This document shows positions 26,116 to 35,050 of a stretch of DNA of 64,000 bases, one piece after another. How positions within the stretch are numbered: the first letter of the stretch is position 1; each line of letters begins with the position of its first letter. The stretch comes from Filibacter tadaridae (GTDB taxonomy: Bacteria; Bacillota; Bacilli; Bacillales_A; Planococcaceae), in contig NZ_UXAV01000019.1 of the NCBI RefSeq assembly GCF_900609045.1, positions 20,752-84,751 of the forward strand, in the 5' to 3' direction. The notes under the pieces are model-generated. The model ran no database searches. It was given only the letters and a program-made list of their open reading frames with translations, and was not told the DNA's origin. Position numbers and translations under genes: made by a program.

Positions 26116-27411
26116 TCAAACTGTTACCGGTACAGCATTTTCAATTGCTTGCTTGAGGTCCGCAATTGTATCTTCCACTGATTCAAGACCTACTGATAAT
26201 CTGATCAATTCCTCGGTGACACCAGCACTTTTCAATTCCTCAGCGGATAGTTGCTGATGTGTCGTGGAAGCAGGGTGGATAATAAGCGATTTTGCATCCC
26301 CGACGTTAGCCACATGCGACCAGATCTCAACATTATCAATTACTTTACGTCCCGCTTCACGTCCTCCCTTGATGCCGAAGACAATAATAGATCCAAAGCC
26401 GTTTTTCAAATACTTTTTCGCAAGGTCATAAGAAGGATGTCCTTCATTTCCCGTATAAGTTACCCACTCAACGGATGGATGTTGTTGTAAAAATTGTGCT
26501 ACTTTACTAGCGTTCTCATTATGTCTAGTAACCCGTAAATGAAGTGTCTCAAGTCCTTGTAGGAAGTTGAATGCACTGTCTGGATCTAAGCATGGTCCGA
26601 AGTCACGTAATAACTGGACGCGCAGTTTGGTTGCAAATGCAGTACTTGCTGTGTCAATACCGTATCGGAGCCCATGGTAGGATGCATCCGGTTCAGTAAA
26701 GCCCGGAAATCTCCCTTGTGTCCAATCGAACGTCCCTGCATCTACGACTATTCCGCCTATCGTCGTGCCGTGTCCTCCAATCCACTTTGTTGCGGAATGA
26801 ATAACCACATCAGCACCGAATTCAATTGGACTCATACCGTATGGCGACGGGAAAGTATTATCGACAAGTAGCGGAATGCCGTTGTCGTGTGCAATAGCTG
26901 CAACTGCCTCGACATCGAGTACATGAAGGCTCGGATTACCAATCGTTTCTGCGAAAATGGCTTTTGTTTTATCAGTGATTGCTGAACGGAAGTTTTCAGG
27001 GTCAGTCACATCCACAAATTTCACATTGATACCGTAGCGTGGAAGCGTTGCGGCGAATAGATTATAAGTACCTCCATATAAATTGCTTGCTGCAACGATT
27101 TCATCGCCTGCACCTGCAATATTTAGAATTGAAAATGCAACTGCTGCCATTCCAGATGAAAGTGCAACTGCCGCAGTTCCACCTTCCAACAAGGCTAGAC
27201 GTTCTTCAAAAACAGATACTGTCGGATTTGTAATACGCGTATATATATTGCCTGCCTCTTGTAGTGCAAACAAATTTCGGGCATGCTCCGTATCACGGAA
27301 TACGAATGAGGAAGTTCTATGGATTGGTACTGCGCGTGATCCCGTTACAGGATCCGGCTGTTGGCCACCGTGTAGTAGAAGTGTTTCAGGTTGAAGTTTT
27401 GTCAATGTCAT
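26116..27411 (-). CDS. metY: O-acetylhomoserine sulfhydrylase (aminocarboxypropyltransferase)
   Basis: A 431-residue PLP enzyme of the Cys/Met metabolism family that makes homocysteine from O-acetylhomoserine and sulfide. The PLP-binding Lys is in DVVIHSATKWIGGHGTTIGG. RTSSFVFRDTEHA, TRITNPTVSVFEERLALLEGG and the C-terminal MHP-like IIHPASTTHQQL are typical of the MetY branch. ATG 27411 lies only 2 nt after GGAGG; the TTG at 27405 would have 8-nt spacing and may be the real start. A SAM-I riboswitch precedes it. Confidence 0.94.
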   Translation of the reverse strand: MTLTKLQPETLLLHGGQQPDPVTGSRAVPIHRTSSFVFRDTEHARNLFALQEAGNIYTRITNPTVSVFEERLALLEGGTAAVALSSGMAAVAFSILNIAGAGDEIVAASNLYGGTYNLFAATLPRYGINVKFVDVTDPENFRSAITDKTKAIFAETIGNPSLHVLDVEAVAAIAHDNGIPLLVDNTFPSPYGMSPIEFGADVVIHSATKWIGGHGTTIGGIVVDAGTFDWTQGRFPGFTEPDASYHGLRYGIDTASTAFATKLRVQLLRDFGPCLDPDSAFNFLQGLETLHLRVTRHNENASKVAQFLQQHPSVEWVTYTGNEGHPSYDLAKKYLKNGFGSIIVFGIKGGREAGRKVIDNVEIWSHVANVGDAKSLIIHPASTTHQQLSAEELKSAGVTEELIRLSVGLESVEDTIADLKQAIENAVPVTV

Positions 27412-27490
27412 TACCTCCAGAAGTTTTTTTGTCGTACTGCCTTTCAAGATGGAAGGGCGGTGCAGTGTGGAGGCGTTGGGGGATTGGAAT

Positions 27491-27524
27491 AAAAAATAAC
27501 CCCCTTCGCTTAAGAAGAGGGTTA
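27491..27524 (-). terminator. Expression-platform terminator of the SAM riboswitch
   Basis: On the minus strand AACCCTCTTC pairs with GAAGGGGGTT and ATTTTTTATT follows. It lies between the aptamer and metY and would end transcription when SAM is bound. Confidence 0.85.
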
Positions 27525-27542
27525 CGCTTTCGCTTATTCCTC

Positions 27543-27660
27543 CCCTTATCTTTCAGACCGTTCACACTAGTCTGTAGGAAGTAGCACCTTTGCAAGTTGG
27601 TCGCTTGCCGGTTGCTGGGCATCGTAGGGCCTAATCCCTCCGCCGCTCTTGATAAGAGTT
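27543..27660 (-). ncRNA. SAM-I (S-box) riboswitch
   Basis: On the minus strand the aptamer runs from CTCTTATCAAGAGCGGCGGA to CTGAAAGATAAGG. The conserved S-box segments AGAG-GGCGGAGGGA, GGCCC, GATGCC-CAGCAACCGG, AAGGTGCTA-TTCC and the closing CTTATC/GATAAG helix are all readable. It is followed by a terminator (27491-27524) and controls the metY-metX-hom operon: low SAM allows read-through. Confidence 0.95.
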
Positions 27661-27803
27661 TATGAATGATTCAGTTTTCCATCTTGTGAAATAGTATAGA
27701 CGTCCGTTCAATAGAAAGTCAAGCGTTTATTATATTAATCTTTAGAAACTTGCGTTTAACAGAAATGTTATTATGAAACTATAACGATTTTGGAGGTATT
27801 CAA

Positions 27804-28436
27804 ATGTTGGTATGGATTTTTGGTACGCTCATATTTGGTTATGCAATCGGATGCCTGCACGGATCATCTGTTGCACGGATGATTTCAGGGGTTAATCTAA
27901 AACAAACAGGCGTAAAAAATGCTGGTGCTTCCAACGCGACAATCGTTCTCGGTAAGAAGTTCGGTGCACTTGTGGCAGCTATCGATATCGGGAAAGGTGT
28001 TATTGCCGTTATCGCTATACGCTTTGTTGCTGATCGGTTTGATTTAACAGCAAGCATGGTTGTACTCCTGCTATTTGTTGTAGGTATCGCAGCAATCATC
28101 GGACACAATTATCCCTTCTATATGCATTTTAAAGGCGGCAAAGGAACCGCAACGATGATTGGTGTGCTTCTTGCATTGGATTGGCGGTTCGGGCTTGCCG
28201 GCTTTGCTCTGTTTGTGGTCGTGACAATTGTCACTGATTACATTGTTTTTGGTGTGCTAATGCTATACGTCACACTTCTCGCCATTGCAATTTGGTCAGA
28301 CGGATACTGGCCAATTGTGATAGCCAGCCTTTTATTCCTAATGGCCGTTTGGAAGCATATCGAGAACTTCAAACGGATAAAGGATGGGAGTGAGAAACGG
28401 GTTTCTGCTGTGTTTAGGAAAAAGATAGTGGGTTAA
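27804..28436 (+). CDS. PlsY-like acyl-phosphate:glycerol-3-phosphate acyltransferase
   Basis: A 210-residue membrane protein with about five helices. The three PlsY motifs appear: GSSVARMISG with NLKQTGVKNAGASNAT (acyl-phosphate and G3P sites), and GHNYPFYMHFKGGKGTA. PlsY makes lysophosphatidic acid from acyl-phosphate. The motif GASNAT and the HGSS replacement are slightly divergent, so this may be a second, non-housekeeping copy. It is monocistronic with RBS TTGGAGG. Confidence 0.85.
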   Translation: MLVWIFGTLIFGYAIGCLHGSSVARMISGVNLKQTGVKNAGASNATIVLGKKFGALVAAIDIGKGVIAVIAIRFVADRFDLTASMVVLLLFVVGIAAIIGHNYPFYMHFKGGKGTATMIGVLLALDWRFGLAGFALFVVVTIVTDYIVFGVLMLYVTLLAIAIWSDGYWPIVIASLLFLMAVWKHIENFKRIKDGSEKRVSAVFRKKIVG

Positions 28437-28518
28437 ACGGTTTTTAAAAAAGTAACTGAAGCATACAGTCATTGAATCAATTCCGTAAGTCCCGTCACTA
28501 ACAAGTCGATACTAAACG

Positions 28519-28566
28519 CAAAACATCCGGCGTTGCCTATTTTCAGGCGATGCCGGATGTTCTTTT
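28519..28566. terminator. Intrinsic terminator shared by plsY-like and TauE genes
   Basis: ACATCCGGC pairs with GCCGGATGT with an inner GCC/GGC stem. Both strands have short T tracts. Confidence 0.75.
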
Positions 28567-28568
28567 CA

Positions 28569-29342
28569 TCAAAAGTCCAACCAAATCTTAATAGCTGTCC
28601 CCAATATAAGTACTGCCAATATCCATTGCAAAACTTTTGTATTCATCTTTTGCCCCGTCTTAGCACCAAGCGGGGCAGCTAGAACACTTGCGACAATCAG
28701 GATGACTGCGGGTCCATATAGCACCTGGTCGGTTGCAATTTTACCAATTGACGAACCGATTGAGGAAATGAAAGTTATTGCGAGCGAGGTTGCAATCGTT
28801 ATACGCGTTGGGATTTTCAAAATCAGTAACATAATCGGTACGAGAATGAAGGCCCCTCCTGCACCGACAATTCCCGCTGCAACGCCAACAATAAACGCTA
28901 GCACCGCAGCCAACCATTTATTGAATTTCAATTCGTCAGCAGGAACATCATCCACATTCTTCTTCGGGATGAACATCATAATGGCCGCAAGCGTTGCCAA
29001 TATCCCATAAATTAAGTTCACGGATCCCTCAGACATCATATTCGATCCAAAACCACCAATAAAGCTACCAATTATAATACTTGAACCCATATAGATAACG
29101 AGGGTCTTATGAATAAAACCACTCTTGCGATAAGCCCACACACCCGAAAGCGTCGCGAATAATACTTGAATCGCACTTATCCCTGAGACATCATGGGCTG
29201 TAAACGCAGCCACCCCAAGTAGAGGTGGAATATAAAGCAGTATCGGATAATTTATAATTGCTCCACCAATTCCAACCATCCCGGAAACAAATGAACCAAT
29301 GAATCCCAACAGAAAAATCGTTATGATAAATGCAAAATCCAT
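28569..29342 (-). CDS. TSUP/TauE/SafE family sulfur anion exporter
   Basis: A 257-residue protein with eight hydrophobic helices in two TSUP repeats ([13 protein letters not shown] and [14 protein letters not shown] are the repeat motifs). TauE-type proteins export or import sulfite, thiosulfate or other sulfonates. ATG 29342 is preferred because the upstream frame lacks a well-placed RBS and GAGAGGGGG precedes it. It is the third gene after a CstR-type repressor and a rhodanese, matching the tauE partner of staphylococcal cst loci, so it probably exports a sulfur oxyanion made during persulfide detoxification. Confidence 0.9.
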   Translation of the reverse strand: MDFAFIITIFLLGFIGSFVSGMVGIGGAIINYPILLYIPPLLGVAAFTAHDVSGISAIQVLFATLSGVWAYRKSGFIHKTLVIYMGSSIIIGSFIGGFGSNMMSEGSVNLIYGILATLAAIMMFIPKKNVDDVPADELKFNKWLAAVLAFIVGVAAGIVGAGGAFILVPIMLLILKIPTRITIATSLAITFISSIGSSIGKIATDQVLYGPAVILIVASVLAAPLGAKTGQKMNTKVLQWILAVLILGTAIKIWLDF

Positions 29343-29429
29343 TATGATACCCCCTCTCCCCAAAAAGGAAAATACCTCTAAAACAGATATCGTCCCTTTC
29401 AATTATTAACCAATTTTAAAGATGCATAC

Positions 29430-29726
29430 TTATTCTGTAGGACCTTCCCATGACATCATGCCGCCAACCATATTTACGACGGTATAACCATGACTTTCGA
29501 GCAGCTGTGTCGCTTTTCCACTTCTTCCACCCGATCGGCAAACCATTGTATATTCGACGGATTTGTCTAATTCGTGCATACGAAATTCCAATAATCCAAG
29601 CGGAATATTAATTGCTCCTGGTATTTTCCCGTCTGCAACCTCATCAACTTCACGTACATCGATGATATGGATGGGCCGATTCATTTTCATCATTTCCTCA
29701 ACTTCAATTGGTGTTTTTTTAATCAT
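29430..29726 (-). CDS. Single-domain rhodanese
   Basis: A roughly 98-residue rhodanese-like sulfurtransferase. HIIDVREVDEVADGKIPGAINIPL is the N-terminal half and the active-site loop is VCRSGGRSGKA, with Cys as persulfide carrier. ATG 29726 gives a 6-nt spacing from GGAGAG, better than the ATG 3 nt earlier. It sits between a CstR-type repressor and a TauE-like exporter, so it is likely part of sulfide/persulfide handling. Confidence 0.9.
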   Translation of the reverse strand: MIKKTPIEVEEMMKMNRPIHIIDVREVDEVADGKIPGAINIPLGLLEFRMHELDKSVEYTMVCRSGGRSGKATQLLESHGYTVVNMVGGMMSWEGPTE

Positions 29727-29772
29727 CATAATCTCTCCATTTCTTATATGCAATAGATAAGTATCAACTAGT

Positions 29773-30036
29773 TTAGCGACTCTTTACTAATAGATCCACA
29801 GCTTCTTTTACAATTTCTTCTTGTGTTCTCGATTCAGTTTCATCCGTATTTTGTATGCAATCTACTAAGTTAGAGCTGACGATGACACCTATCGTTCTAT
29901 CGATCGCTGACCGGGAAGCTGATAACTGCGTGATGACATCCTTACAGTCTTTTTCTTCTTCCATCATTCTTAAAATGCCTTTGATTTGTCCATCAATTCG
30001 TTTCAATCTATTTTTTACTTGGTCGTTGTATTCCAT
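29773..30036 (-). CDS. cstR: CstR-type persulfide-sensing repressor (CsoR family)
   Basis: An 87-residue all-helical DUF156/CsoR-family repressor. The two conserved Cys are in EKDCKDVI and SNLVDCIQ. The copper-ligand His of CsoR, expected 4 residues before the second Cys, is replaced (SSNLVDC), which fits CstR. CstR forms a di- or trisulfide between its two Cys in response to persulfide and then leaves DNA. ATG 30036 has AAGGGAG 8 nt upstream. The operator at 30074-30091 sits on its own promoter. Confidence 0.85.
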   Translation of the reverse strand: MEYNDQVKNRLKRIDGQIKGILRMMEEEKDCKDVITQLSASRSAIDRTIGVIVSSNLVDCIQNTDETESRTQEEIVKEAVDLLVKSR

Positions 30037-30073
30037 ATATTCAGCTCCCTTCATTGAATGCTTAATTAAATAT

Positions 30074-30091
30074 TATACCCCCGCAGGTATA
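30074..30091 (-). promoter_or_regulatory. CstR-like operator 1
   Basis: TATACC-N6-GGTATA with a C/G-rich centre, on the promoter of the cstR-rhodanese-tauE operon. TTGACA lies immediately upstream on the minus strand and TATAAT overlaps the operator's distal end. The same 18-bp architecture recurs at 37917-37934. Confidence 0.75.
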
Positions 30092-30189
30092 TTGTCAACA
30101 AAAACTCTTGCCTATTTACACTCTATAATGTACAGCAAACCTATAATAAGGATTTACTTGGTGCTTTATTTCAGCAAAACTCGTCGATT

Positions 30190-30200
30190 TGTGGTATACT
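30190..30200 (+). promoter_or_regulatory. Extended -10 promoter of the DUF2187 gene
   Basis: TGTGGTATACT holds a TGG-extended TATACT at 30195-30200 and no clear -35 box. The transcript would begin near 30207, directly at a hairpin. Confidence 0.45.
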
Positions 30201-30207
30201 GTGGGTA

Positions 30208-30248
30208 GACAACTTTTTGAACATCGTTTTAGGACGAGTTGTTTTTTT
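30208..30248 (+). terminator. Leader hairpin with T run (attenuator-like)
   Basis: GACAACT pairs with AGTTGT and TTTTTTT follows. It lies about 90 bp before the DUF2187 start and just after the predicted transcript start, so it may attenuate or stabilise the mRNA. Confidence 0.5.
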
Positions 30249-30334
30249 CTTTTACCTATACTGCGCTTAGGACTGTACCTAAGCATCTTTTAATATAGGT
30301 TTGAAGACGAAAATAAACAATAGGGGGAATTCGA

Positions 30335-30556
30335 ATGGCTTTTCCACGTAGGGATAAAGAAGTTTCGCCTTTTGTCGCTGCACGACAAATCGATGAACAA
30401 ATTACATTCGTTCGTAATGATTTTGAAGTGAATGGTACGATTTTTAAGATTTTGGAGAACTCTGTCATTGTCGAAATTTCAGAGGAAGACGCCGACAAAA
30501 TCGGTGCTGCATCCAATCTTACTGTTGTTGCGCATAAGAATTACTCAATCGTCTAA
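30335..30556 (+). CDS. DUF2187 (YkvS-like) protein
   Basis: A 73-residue small protein of the DUF2187 family, with an SH3/KOW-like beta-rich pattern (FEVNGTIFKILENSVIVEIS). Function is unknown. AATAGGGGGAA precedes the ATG. It is monocistronic: a hairpin with T run lies in the leader and another terminator follows the stop. Confidence 0.8.
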   Translation: MAFPRRDKEVSPFVAARQIDEQITFVRNDFEVNGTIFKILENSVIVEISEEDADKIGAASNLTVVAHKNYSIV

Positions 30557-30570
30557 CGATTTTCATTAGC

Positions 30571-30618
30571 TGCCTGTAATCCTGTTATTTTACGGATTGC
30601 GGGCGGTTATTTTTTTTG
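30571..30618 (+). terminator. Intrinsic terminator after DUF2187 gene
   Basis: GCCTGTAATCC pairs with GGATTGCGGGC with G-U pairs, then a T run. Confidence 0.75.
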
Positions 30619-30867
30619 CAAAGATTGAAGGTTGATAAATACTTCCTCAATCTTTTCTATAAGTAGGTGGAACAGAAGGGCACTTACTATCACTCGGTTC
30701 GTCTATGACATTTCAAATTGGTGTGCTTTTATTATGGCGGTGTATTATACTGCACAGCGTTTTTACAGCCGCAAGTGTCGGCACCTGAGTTGTAAAATAT
30801 TCCGTCAACCTGAACAATCTGATAAGATAGGAGTATCGCAAGTTACTTTTAGGAGGAGTTTTTTAAT
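30619..30867. other. Intergenic region before pepT
   Basis: About 250 bp with the ribosome binding site AGGAGGAG near 30850. The plus-strand frame that runs through it (30632-30871) has no family features and no RBS. I see no further structure. Confidence 0.5.
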
Positions 30868-32094
30868 ATGAAAGAAAAACTAATTGAACGTCTTGTACGA
30901 TATGCAAAATTCGACACACAATCTGATGCTGACAGCACATCCACTCCCTCGACATCTGGACAGTGGAATTTGTTACACGAACTTCAAAAGGAATTGTCGG
31001 AAATTGGTTTGGAAGAGATTACACTTGATGAAAACGGATATTTGTTCGCTTCACTTCCCACAAACACAGATCGCGATGTACCCGTTATTGGATTCTTGGC
31101 ACATGTCGATACGGCAACTGAGTTCACTGGGAAAAACGTTAAACCACAACTAATTGAACACTATGACGGCAAAGACATTGCGCTTAATGAAAAAACAATC
31201 ATGAAAGTAAAAGACTTCCCTGAATTGAAAAACTACATTAATCATACACTTATTACGACCGACGGCACAACACTTTTGGGTGCCGACAATAAAGCTGGAA
31301 TTGCAGAGATTGTTACTGCAATGGAATACTTAATAGCCAACCCTACAATAAAACACGGCAAACTACGTATTGCATTTACACCTGATGAAGAAATCGGACG
31401 TGGTCCACATAAATTCAATGTTGAAGCATTTGGTGCCAAGTATGCTTACACAATGGATGGCGGTCCGATTGGTGAATTACAGTATGAAAGCTTTAACGCA
31501 GCAAGTGCAGAAGTGACGTTCCACGGAACTAGCGTTCATCCTGGTTCTGCAAAAGACAAAATGGTCAACTCTATTTTGGTTGCTAACCAATTCCATGCGG
31601 CCATGCCTGCCGATGAAATTCCGGAAAAGACGGAAGGCCACGAAGGTTTCATTCACCTTATGCAATTCGAAGGTTCTACTGAGGAAACAACGCTCAGTTA
31701 TATTATCCGGTATTTCGATCGTGATACATTTGATGCCAAGAAACAGTTATTCGTTGAAACTGCCGATATCTTGAAAAAAGAATACGGTGACGATGTGGTA
31801 TCACTTAAGATTAACGAACAGTACTTCAACATGGGTGAAAAAATTAAACCTGTCATGGAGATTGTTGATATTATTTCTGACGCGTTTAAGAAACTAGATA
31901 TCGAACCAAATATTGTCCCTATCCGCGGTGGCACTGATGGATCCCAACTTTCCTATCTGGGCATGCCGACACCGAATATTTTCACTGGTGGCGAAAACTA
32001 TCACGGTAAATATGAATACATTTCCGTTGATAATATGGAGAAAGCAACGCATGTCATTATTGAAGCGGTTAAGCTTTTCGAAGCGCGTGCATAA
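30868..32094 (+). CDS. pepT: Peptidase T (tripeptidase)
   Basis: A 408-residue M20 zinc metallopeptidase of the PepT type that removes the N-terminal residue from tripeptides in the cytoplasm. Metal and catalytic motifs are [14 protein letters not shown] (His and Asp), [16 protein letters not shown] (Asp), [11 protein letters not shown] (Glu pair), [11 protein letters not shown] (Asp) and the C-terminal [11 protein letters not shown] (His). Length is normal. RBS TAGGAGGAG lies before the ATG. A DMT transporter gene follows after 12 bp. Confidence 0.95.
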   Translation: MKEKLIERLVRYAKFDTQSDADSTSTPSTSGQWNLLHELQKELSEIGLEEITLDENGYLFASLPTNTDRDVPVIGFLAHVDTATEFTGKNVKPQLIEHYDGKDIALNEKTIMKVKDFPELKNYINHTLITTDGTTLLGADNKAGIAEIVTAMEYLIANPTIKHGKLRIAFTPDEEIGRGPHKFNVEAFGAKYAYTMDGGPIGELQYESFNAASAEVTFHGTSVHPGSAKDKMVNSILVANQFHAAMPADEIPEKTEGHEGFIHLMQFEGSTEETTLSYIIRYFDRDTFDAKKQLFVETADILKKEYGDDVVSLKINEQYFNMGEKIKPVMEIVDIISDAFKKLDIEPNIVPIRGGTDGSQLSYLGMPTPNIFTGGENYHGKYEYISVDNMEKATHVIIEAVKLFEARA

Positions 32095-32106
32095 GGAGGT
32101 CGCCGG

Positions 32107-33069
32107 ATGAAGGCCATTTGGATCGGAATTCTTTCATCTGTATTTTTTGCGGTAACATTCGTACTGAATAGATCTATGGAGTTATCAGGGGGAAGCTGGC
32201 TTTGGAGTGCCTCCCTTCGCTATTTTTTCATGGTACCTTTTTTAGTAGCAATCGTTGCCTACCGCGGTGGACTCGGTAGCGTGAAGCGTGAGATGGTTGC
32301 GAAGCCTGCTCCGTTTTTCATATGGAGTGTTACAGCTTTTGTCTTTTTCTACGCTCCGCTAACATTTGCCGCCGCCTACAGTCCCGGTTGGTTACTCGCG
32401 GGTACTTGGCAGTTGACAATTGTTGCAGGTGTTCTTCTCGCTCCGCTGTTTACGATACTCGTTAACACCAAAGACGGTGAAAAGAAAATCCGTCATAAAA
32501 TACCTGTCATATCACTTGGTATTACATTGATCATCCTGGCAGGTGTCGTACTTATTCAAATACCGAATGCACAAAACGTGGATACAAAGACGTTGGTACT
32601 CGGTATCTTACCCGTCATATTGGCGGCGTTCGCATATCCACTTGGCAACCGAAAAATGATGGAATTACTAAGTGGTCGACTGGATACGTTTCAACGTGTA
32701 CTCGGTATGACATTGATGACGATTCCTATCTGGATTGGCTTTGCCCTCTATGCATGGGTAACTGTCGGACTACCATCCATGAATCAGATAGGACAGTCTT
32801 TTATCGTCGCCATCAGTTCAGGTGTTATTGCCACTACGCTTTTTTTCATGGCTACTGATCTTGTGCAGGGCGATCAAGGGAAACTTGCGGCCGTTGAAGC
32901 GACACAGTCAACAGAACTCATTTTTGCGATGATTGGCGAAATGCTCATTTTACATATCGCACTTCCAGGTCCCATTGCGTTGGTTGGTATGGCAGTCATT
33001 ATTGCCGGTATGGCACTGCATAGTTTCCAGACAGCACTCGCGAAAAAGAATTTGCCCGCCACCGATTAA
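32107..33069 (+). CDS. DMT superfamily transporter (multidrug efflux-type)
   Basis: A 320-residue polytopic protein with about ten helices. SVFFAVTFVLNRSMELSGGSWLWSASLRYF (in two parts, about residues 10-40) resembles the multidrug resistance efflux DMT group. AAVEATQSTELIFAMIGEMLIL in the C-terminal half is the EamA-type motif. It follows pepT with AAGGAGGTCGCC between them, so the two are co-transcribed; peptide or amino acid transport is possible but not proven by sequence. Confidence 0.85.
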   Translation: MKAIWIGILSSVFFAVTFVLNRSMELSGGSWLWSASLRYFFMVPFLVAIVAYRGGLGSVKREMVAKPAPFFIWSVTAFVFFYAPLTFAAAYSPGWLLAGTWQLTIVAGVLLAPLFTILVNTKDGEKKIRHKIPVISLGITLIILAGVVLIQIPNAQNVDTKTLVLGILPVILAAFAYPLGNRKMMELLSGRLDTFQRVLGMTLMTIPIWIGFALYAWVTVGLPSMNQIGQSFIVAISSGVIATTLFFMATDLVQGDQGKLAAVEATQSTELIFAMIGEMLILHIALPGPIALVGMAVIIAGMALHSFQTALAKKNLPATD

Positions 33070-33090
33070 GGTACGGGCAATTTCTTTTGG
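33050..33090. terminator. Terminator overlapping the DMT gene stop
   Basis: GAATTTGCCCG pairs with CGGGCAATTTC with an inner loop and a T-rich tail. Confidence 0.7.
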
Positions 33091-33145
33091 GTTGTTATCA
33101 CCGACTCGAGGGGTAGGTTATCACCGCTTTGGCAACCGTTATCGC

Positions 33146-34243
33146 CTATTCCCGATCATACTCTCCGATCGTCTCGACTGCCTTCTCCGTTATCGATGTA
33201 TCAATCGCCTTGTCGAAGTCGATTTCGCCACGGATGGCCCCGTTCGCCTTGTAGGTCTCATATTGCTTTTTAATATCGTCAATGAACATCTTCCCATCTG
33301 GATCAAGCCCGGTGACGTTTACTTTTTCCCACAACGCAGGATCTTTCATAGCTGTATGCTTTGTCATTATACTAATCACTTCATCTAATCCAATGTCTTT
33401 ATGAAATGCATTGTTGTAATCGCGTACACCTTTTAAATAAGCGGCCATGAAACGCAGTGAAATATCCTCTTCTTCGTCCATGAATTGAGGCGACCCAAGT
33501 ACTAGTGCAATCTGAGATTCAGGAGCGTAATCTGTCGCGTCCTTAAATCGGACATGGAAACCATTTTCGATACCCTGGGTAATAAGCGGTTCGATACTAA
33601 GTGCAGCGTCGATTGTACCCGCATCGATTGCGCCAAGCATCGATCCGAAGTCTGCAATATGCACGTATTCAACGTCATCCTCAGTCAGTCCGGCATGCTT
33701 TAGCATTTCTTCATAAATATATCCGTCAATTGCATTACGCGACGATACTGCGATTTTCTTTCCTTTAAAGTCCGCATAGTCTTTTATTTCATCGACCATA
33801 TGATTACCGATGACAAAAGTGAAATACGATTCTCCTGGTACGTTATGCCCTTTATCCGCAATAATTTTGACGTCAATTCCTTGTGCGATTGCGTTGAAAA
33901 AGGATGCAGTCGAAACGCCTCCCGCAATATCAACTTCCCCCGCTGCTAGTGCTGGCAGCATATCATCGCTGTTCCCAAACTTCGCAAATTCTACTTCGAT
34001 GTTGTAGTCCTCAAAATAGCCTTTTTCTTTGGCAATATAAAATCCTGCACCGGAAGCGGCACCGTCTTCGGCAATGACAACCTTTGCTCTTTTTTCTAGT
34101 GGTGCCAAATCTCCTGATGGATACCCATCATCATCACTGGCGCCTGTCTCTGGTTTTGCCGTTTCCTTCGGAGAACATGCGCTTACTAGTAATGCTAATA
34201 CAAATAATGCGATGAACCACCCGCTTTTCATCCACCTTGTCAT
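33146..34243 (-). CDS. ABC transporter substrate-binding lipoprotein (sulfonate/nitrate/HMP-type)
   Basis: A roughly 365-residue binding lipoprotein of the NMT1/SsuA-like family. The signal ends LALLVSACS, with the Cys as lipid anchor. VVIAEDGAASGAGFYIAKEKGYFEDYNIEVEFAKF (about residues 55-90, described in parts) is the typical first domain; GKKIAVSSRNAIDGYIYEEML starts the second. ATG 34243 has AAGGAGG upstream. It is the last gene of a permease-ATPase-binding protein operon. The ligand is unclear: taurine, sulfonate, nitrate and thiamine precursors all use this fold. Confidence 0.85.
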   Translation of the reverse strand: MTRWMKSGWFIALFVLALLVSACSPKETAKPETGASDDDGYPSGDLAPLEKRAKVVIAEDGAASGAGFYIAKEKGYFEDYNIEVEFAKFGNSDDMLPALAAGEVDIAGGVSTASFFNAIAQGIDVKIIADKGHNVPGESYFTFVIGNHMVDEIKDYADFKGKKIAVSSRNAIDGYIYEEMLKHAGLTEDDVEYVHIADFGSMLGAIDAGTIDAALSIEPLITQGIENGFHVRFKDATDYAPESQIALVLGSPQFMDEEEDISLRFMAAYLKGVRDYNNAFHKDIGLDEVISIMTKHTAMKDPALWEKVNVTGLDPDGKMFIDDIKKQYETYKANGAIRGEIDFDKAIDTSITEKAVETIGEYDRE

Positions 34244-34257
34244 AGTAGTCCTCCTTT

Positions 34258-35046
34258 TCAATCATCTTCCAGCCTTGAGCGCTGTACCTCTTCTTGCAAA
34301 TGTTTCCAAATCCTAATGAACTTTCCCGCTACAATCGGATCTTCCCGTATATCTTCCATCCTTCTCGGTCGTGGCATATCTACGATAATTTCGTCGATGA
34401 TCCTCCCGGGCTGTGAGCTCATGAGAAGAATACGGTCACTGAGCAGTAATGCCTCGTCAATACTATGGGTAATGAACAACACCGTTTTACCTGTTTCCGA
34501 CCAGATTGATAACAATTCCTCTTGTAAGATGAATTTGTTCTGTTCATCAAGTGCAGCAAACGGTTCATCCATTAACAGTATTTCCGGGTCATTCGCAAAT
34601 GCCCTTGCAATACTGACCCGTTGTTTCATGCCTCCGGACAATTCTTTCGGATACAAAGAAGAGAACTTTTCTAGCCCGGTCTTTTTCAAGTAATAGTCTG
34701 TTCGTTCTTTCACTACTTTTTTAGGCAGATGGCGCATCTTAAGCCCAAACGCGACGTTCTCTCGTACAGTAAGCCATGGAATAATCCCTCTTTCTTGGAA
34801 AACCATTGACTGAAGGGGGCGATCTTCCCCACCGGTTGCAATTGTAAATTCCCCGATACTTGGCGTTTCAAGATCTGCCAGAATACGAAGAAGTGTCGTT
34901 TTTCCACATCCGCTGGGCCCAACGAGACAGACGAATTCACCATCATTAATCGTCAGTGAAATATCATCCAATGCTGTAACACTTGCTTGCTTTTTATAAA
35001 ATGCTTTTGTCAAATTACGAATATTAATTTTTATTTCCTTGCTCAT
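34258..35046 (-). CDS. ABC transporter ATP-binding protein (SsuB/TauB-like)
   Basis: A 262-residue ATPase of the nitrate/sulfonate/taurine importer family. Walker A is GPSGCGKTTLLR, the Q-loop is VFQERGIIPWLTV, the signature is ELSGGMKQRVSIARAFA and Walker B is ILLMDEPFAALDEQ, with the switch His in FITHSIDEA. It lies 4 bp after the permease gene, and its stop is 14 bp before the binding-protein start. Confidence 0.92.
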   Translation of the reverse strand: MSKEIKINIRNLTKAFYKKQASVTALDDISLTINDGEFVCLVGPSGCGKTTLLRILADLETPSIGEFTIATGGEDRPLQSMVFQERGIIPWLTVRENVAFGLKMRHLPKKVVKERTDYYLKKTGLEKFSSLYPKELSGGMKQRVSIARAFANDPEILLMDEPFAALDEQNKFILQEELLSIWSETGKTVLFITHSIDEALLLSDRILLMSSQPGRIIDEIIVDMPRPRRMEDIREDPIVAGKFIRIWKHLQEEVQRSRLEDD

Positions 35047-35050
35047 GCAT

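Noticed and set aside
27386..27622. 78-residue minus-strand ORF upstream of metY
   Set aside because: It lies on the SAM-I riboswitch and its terminator, whose sequence is constrained by RNA structure.
30632..30871. 79-residue ORF upstream of pepT
   Set aside because: Lacks an RBS and family features and overlaps the pepT start; its composition looks like noncoding DNA.
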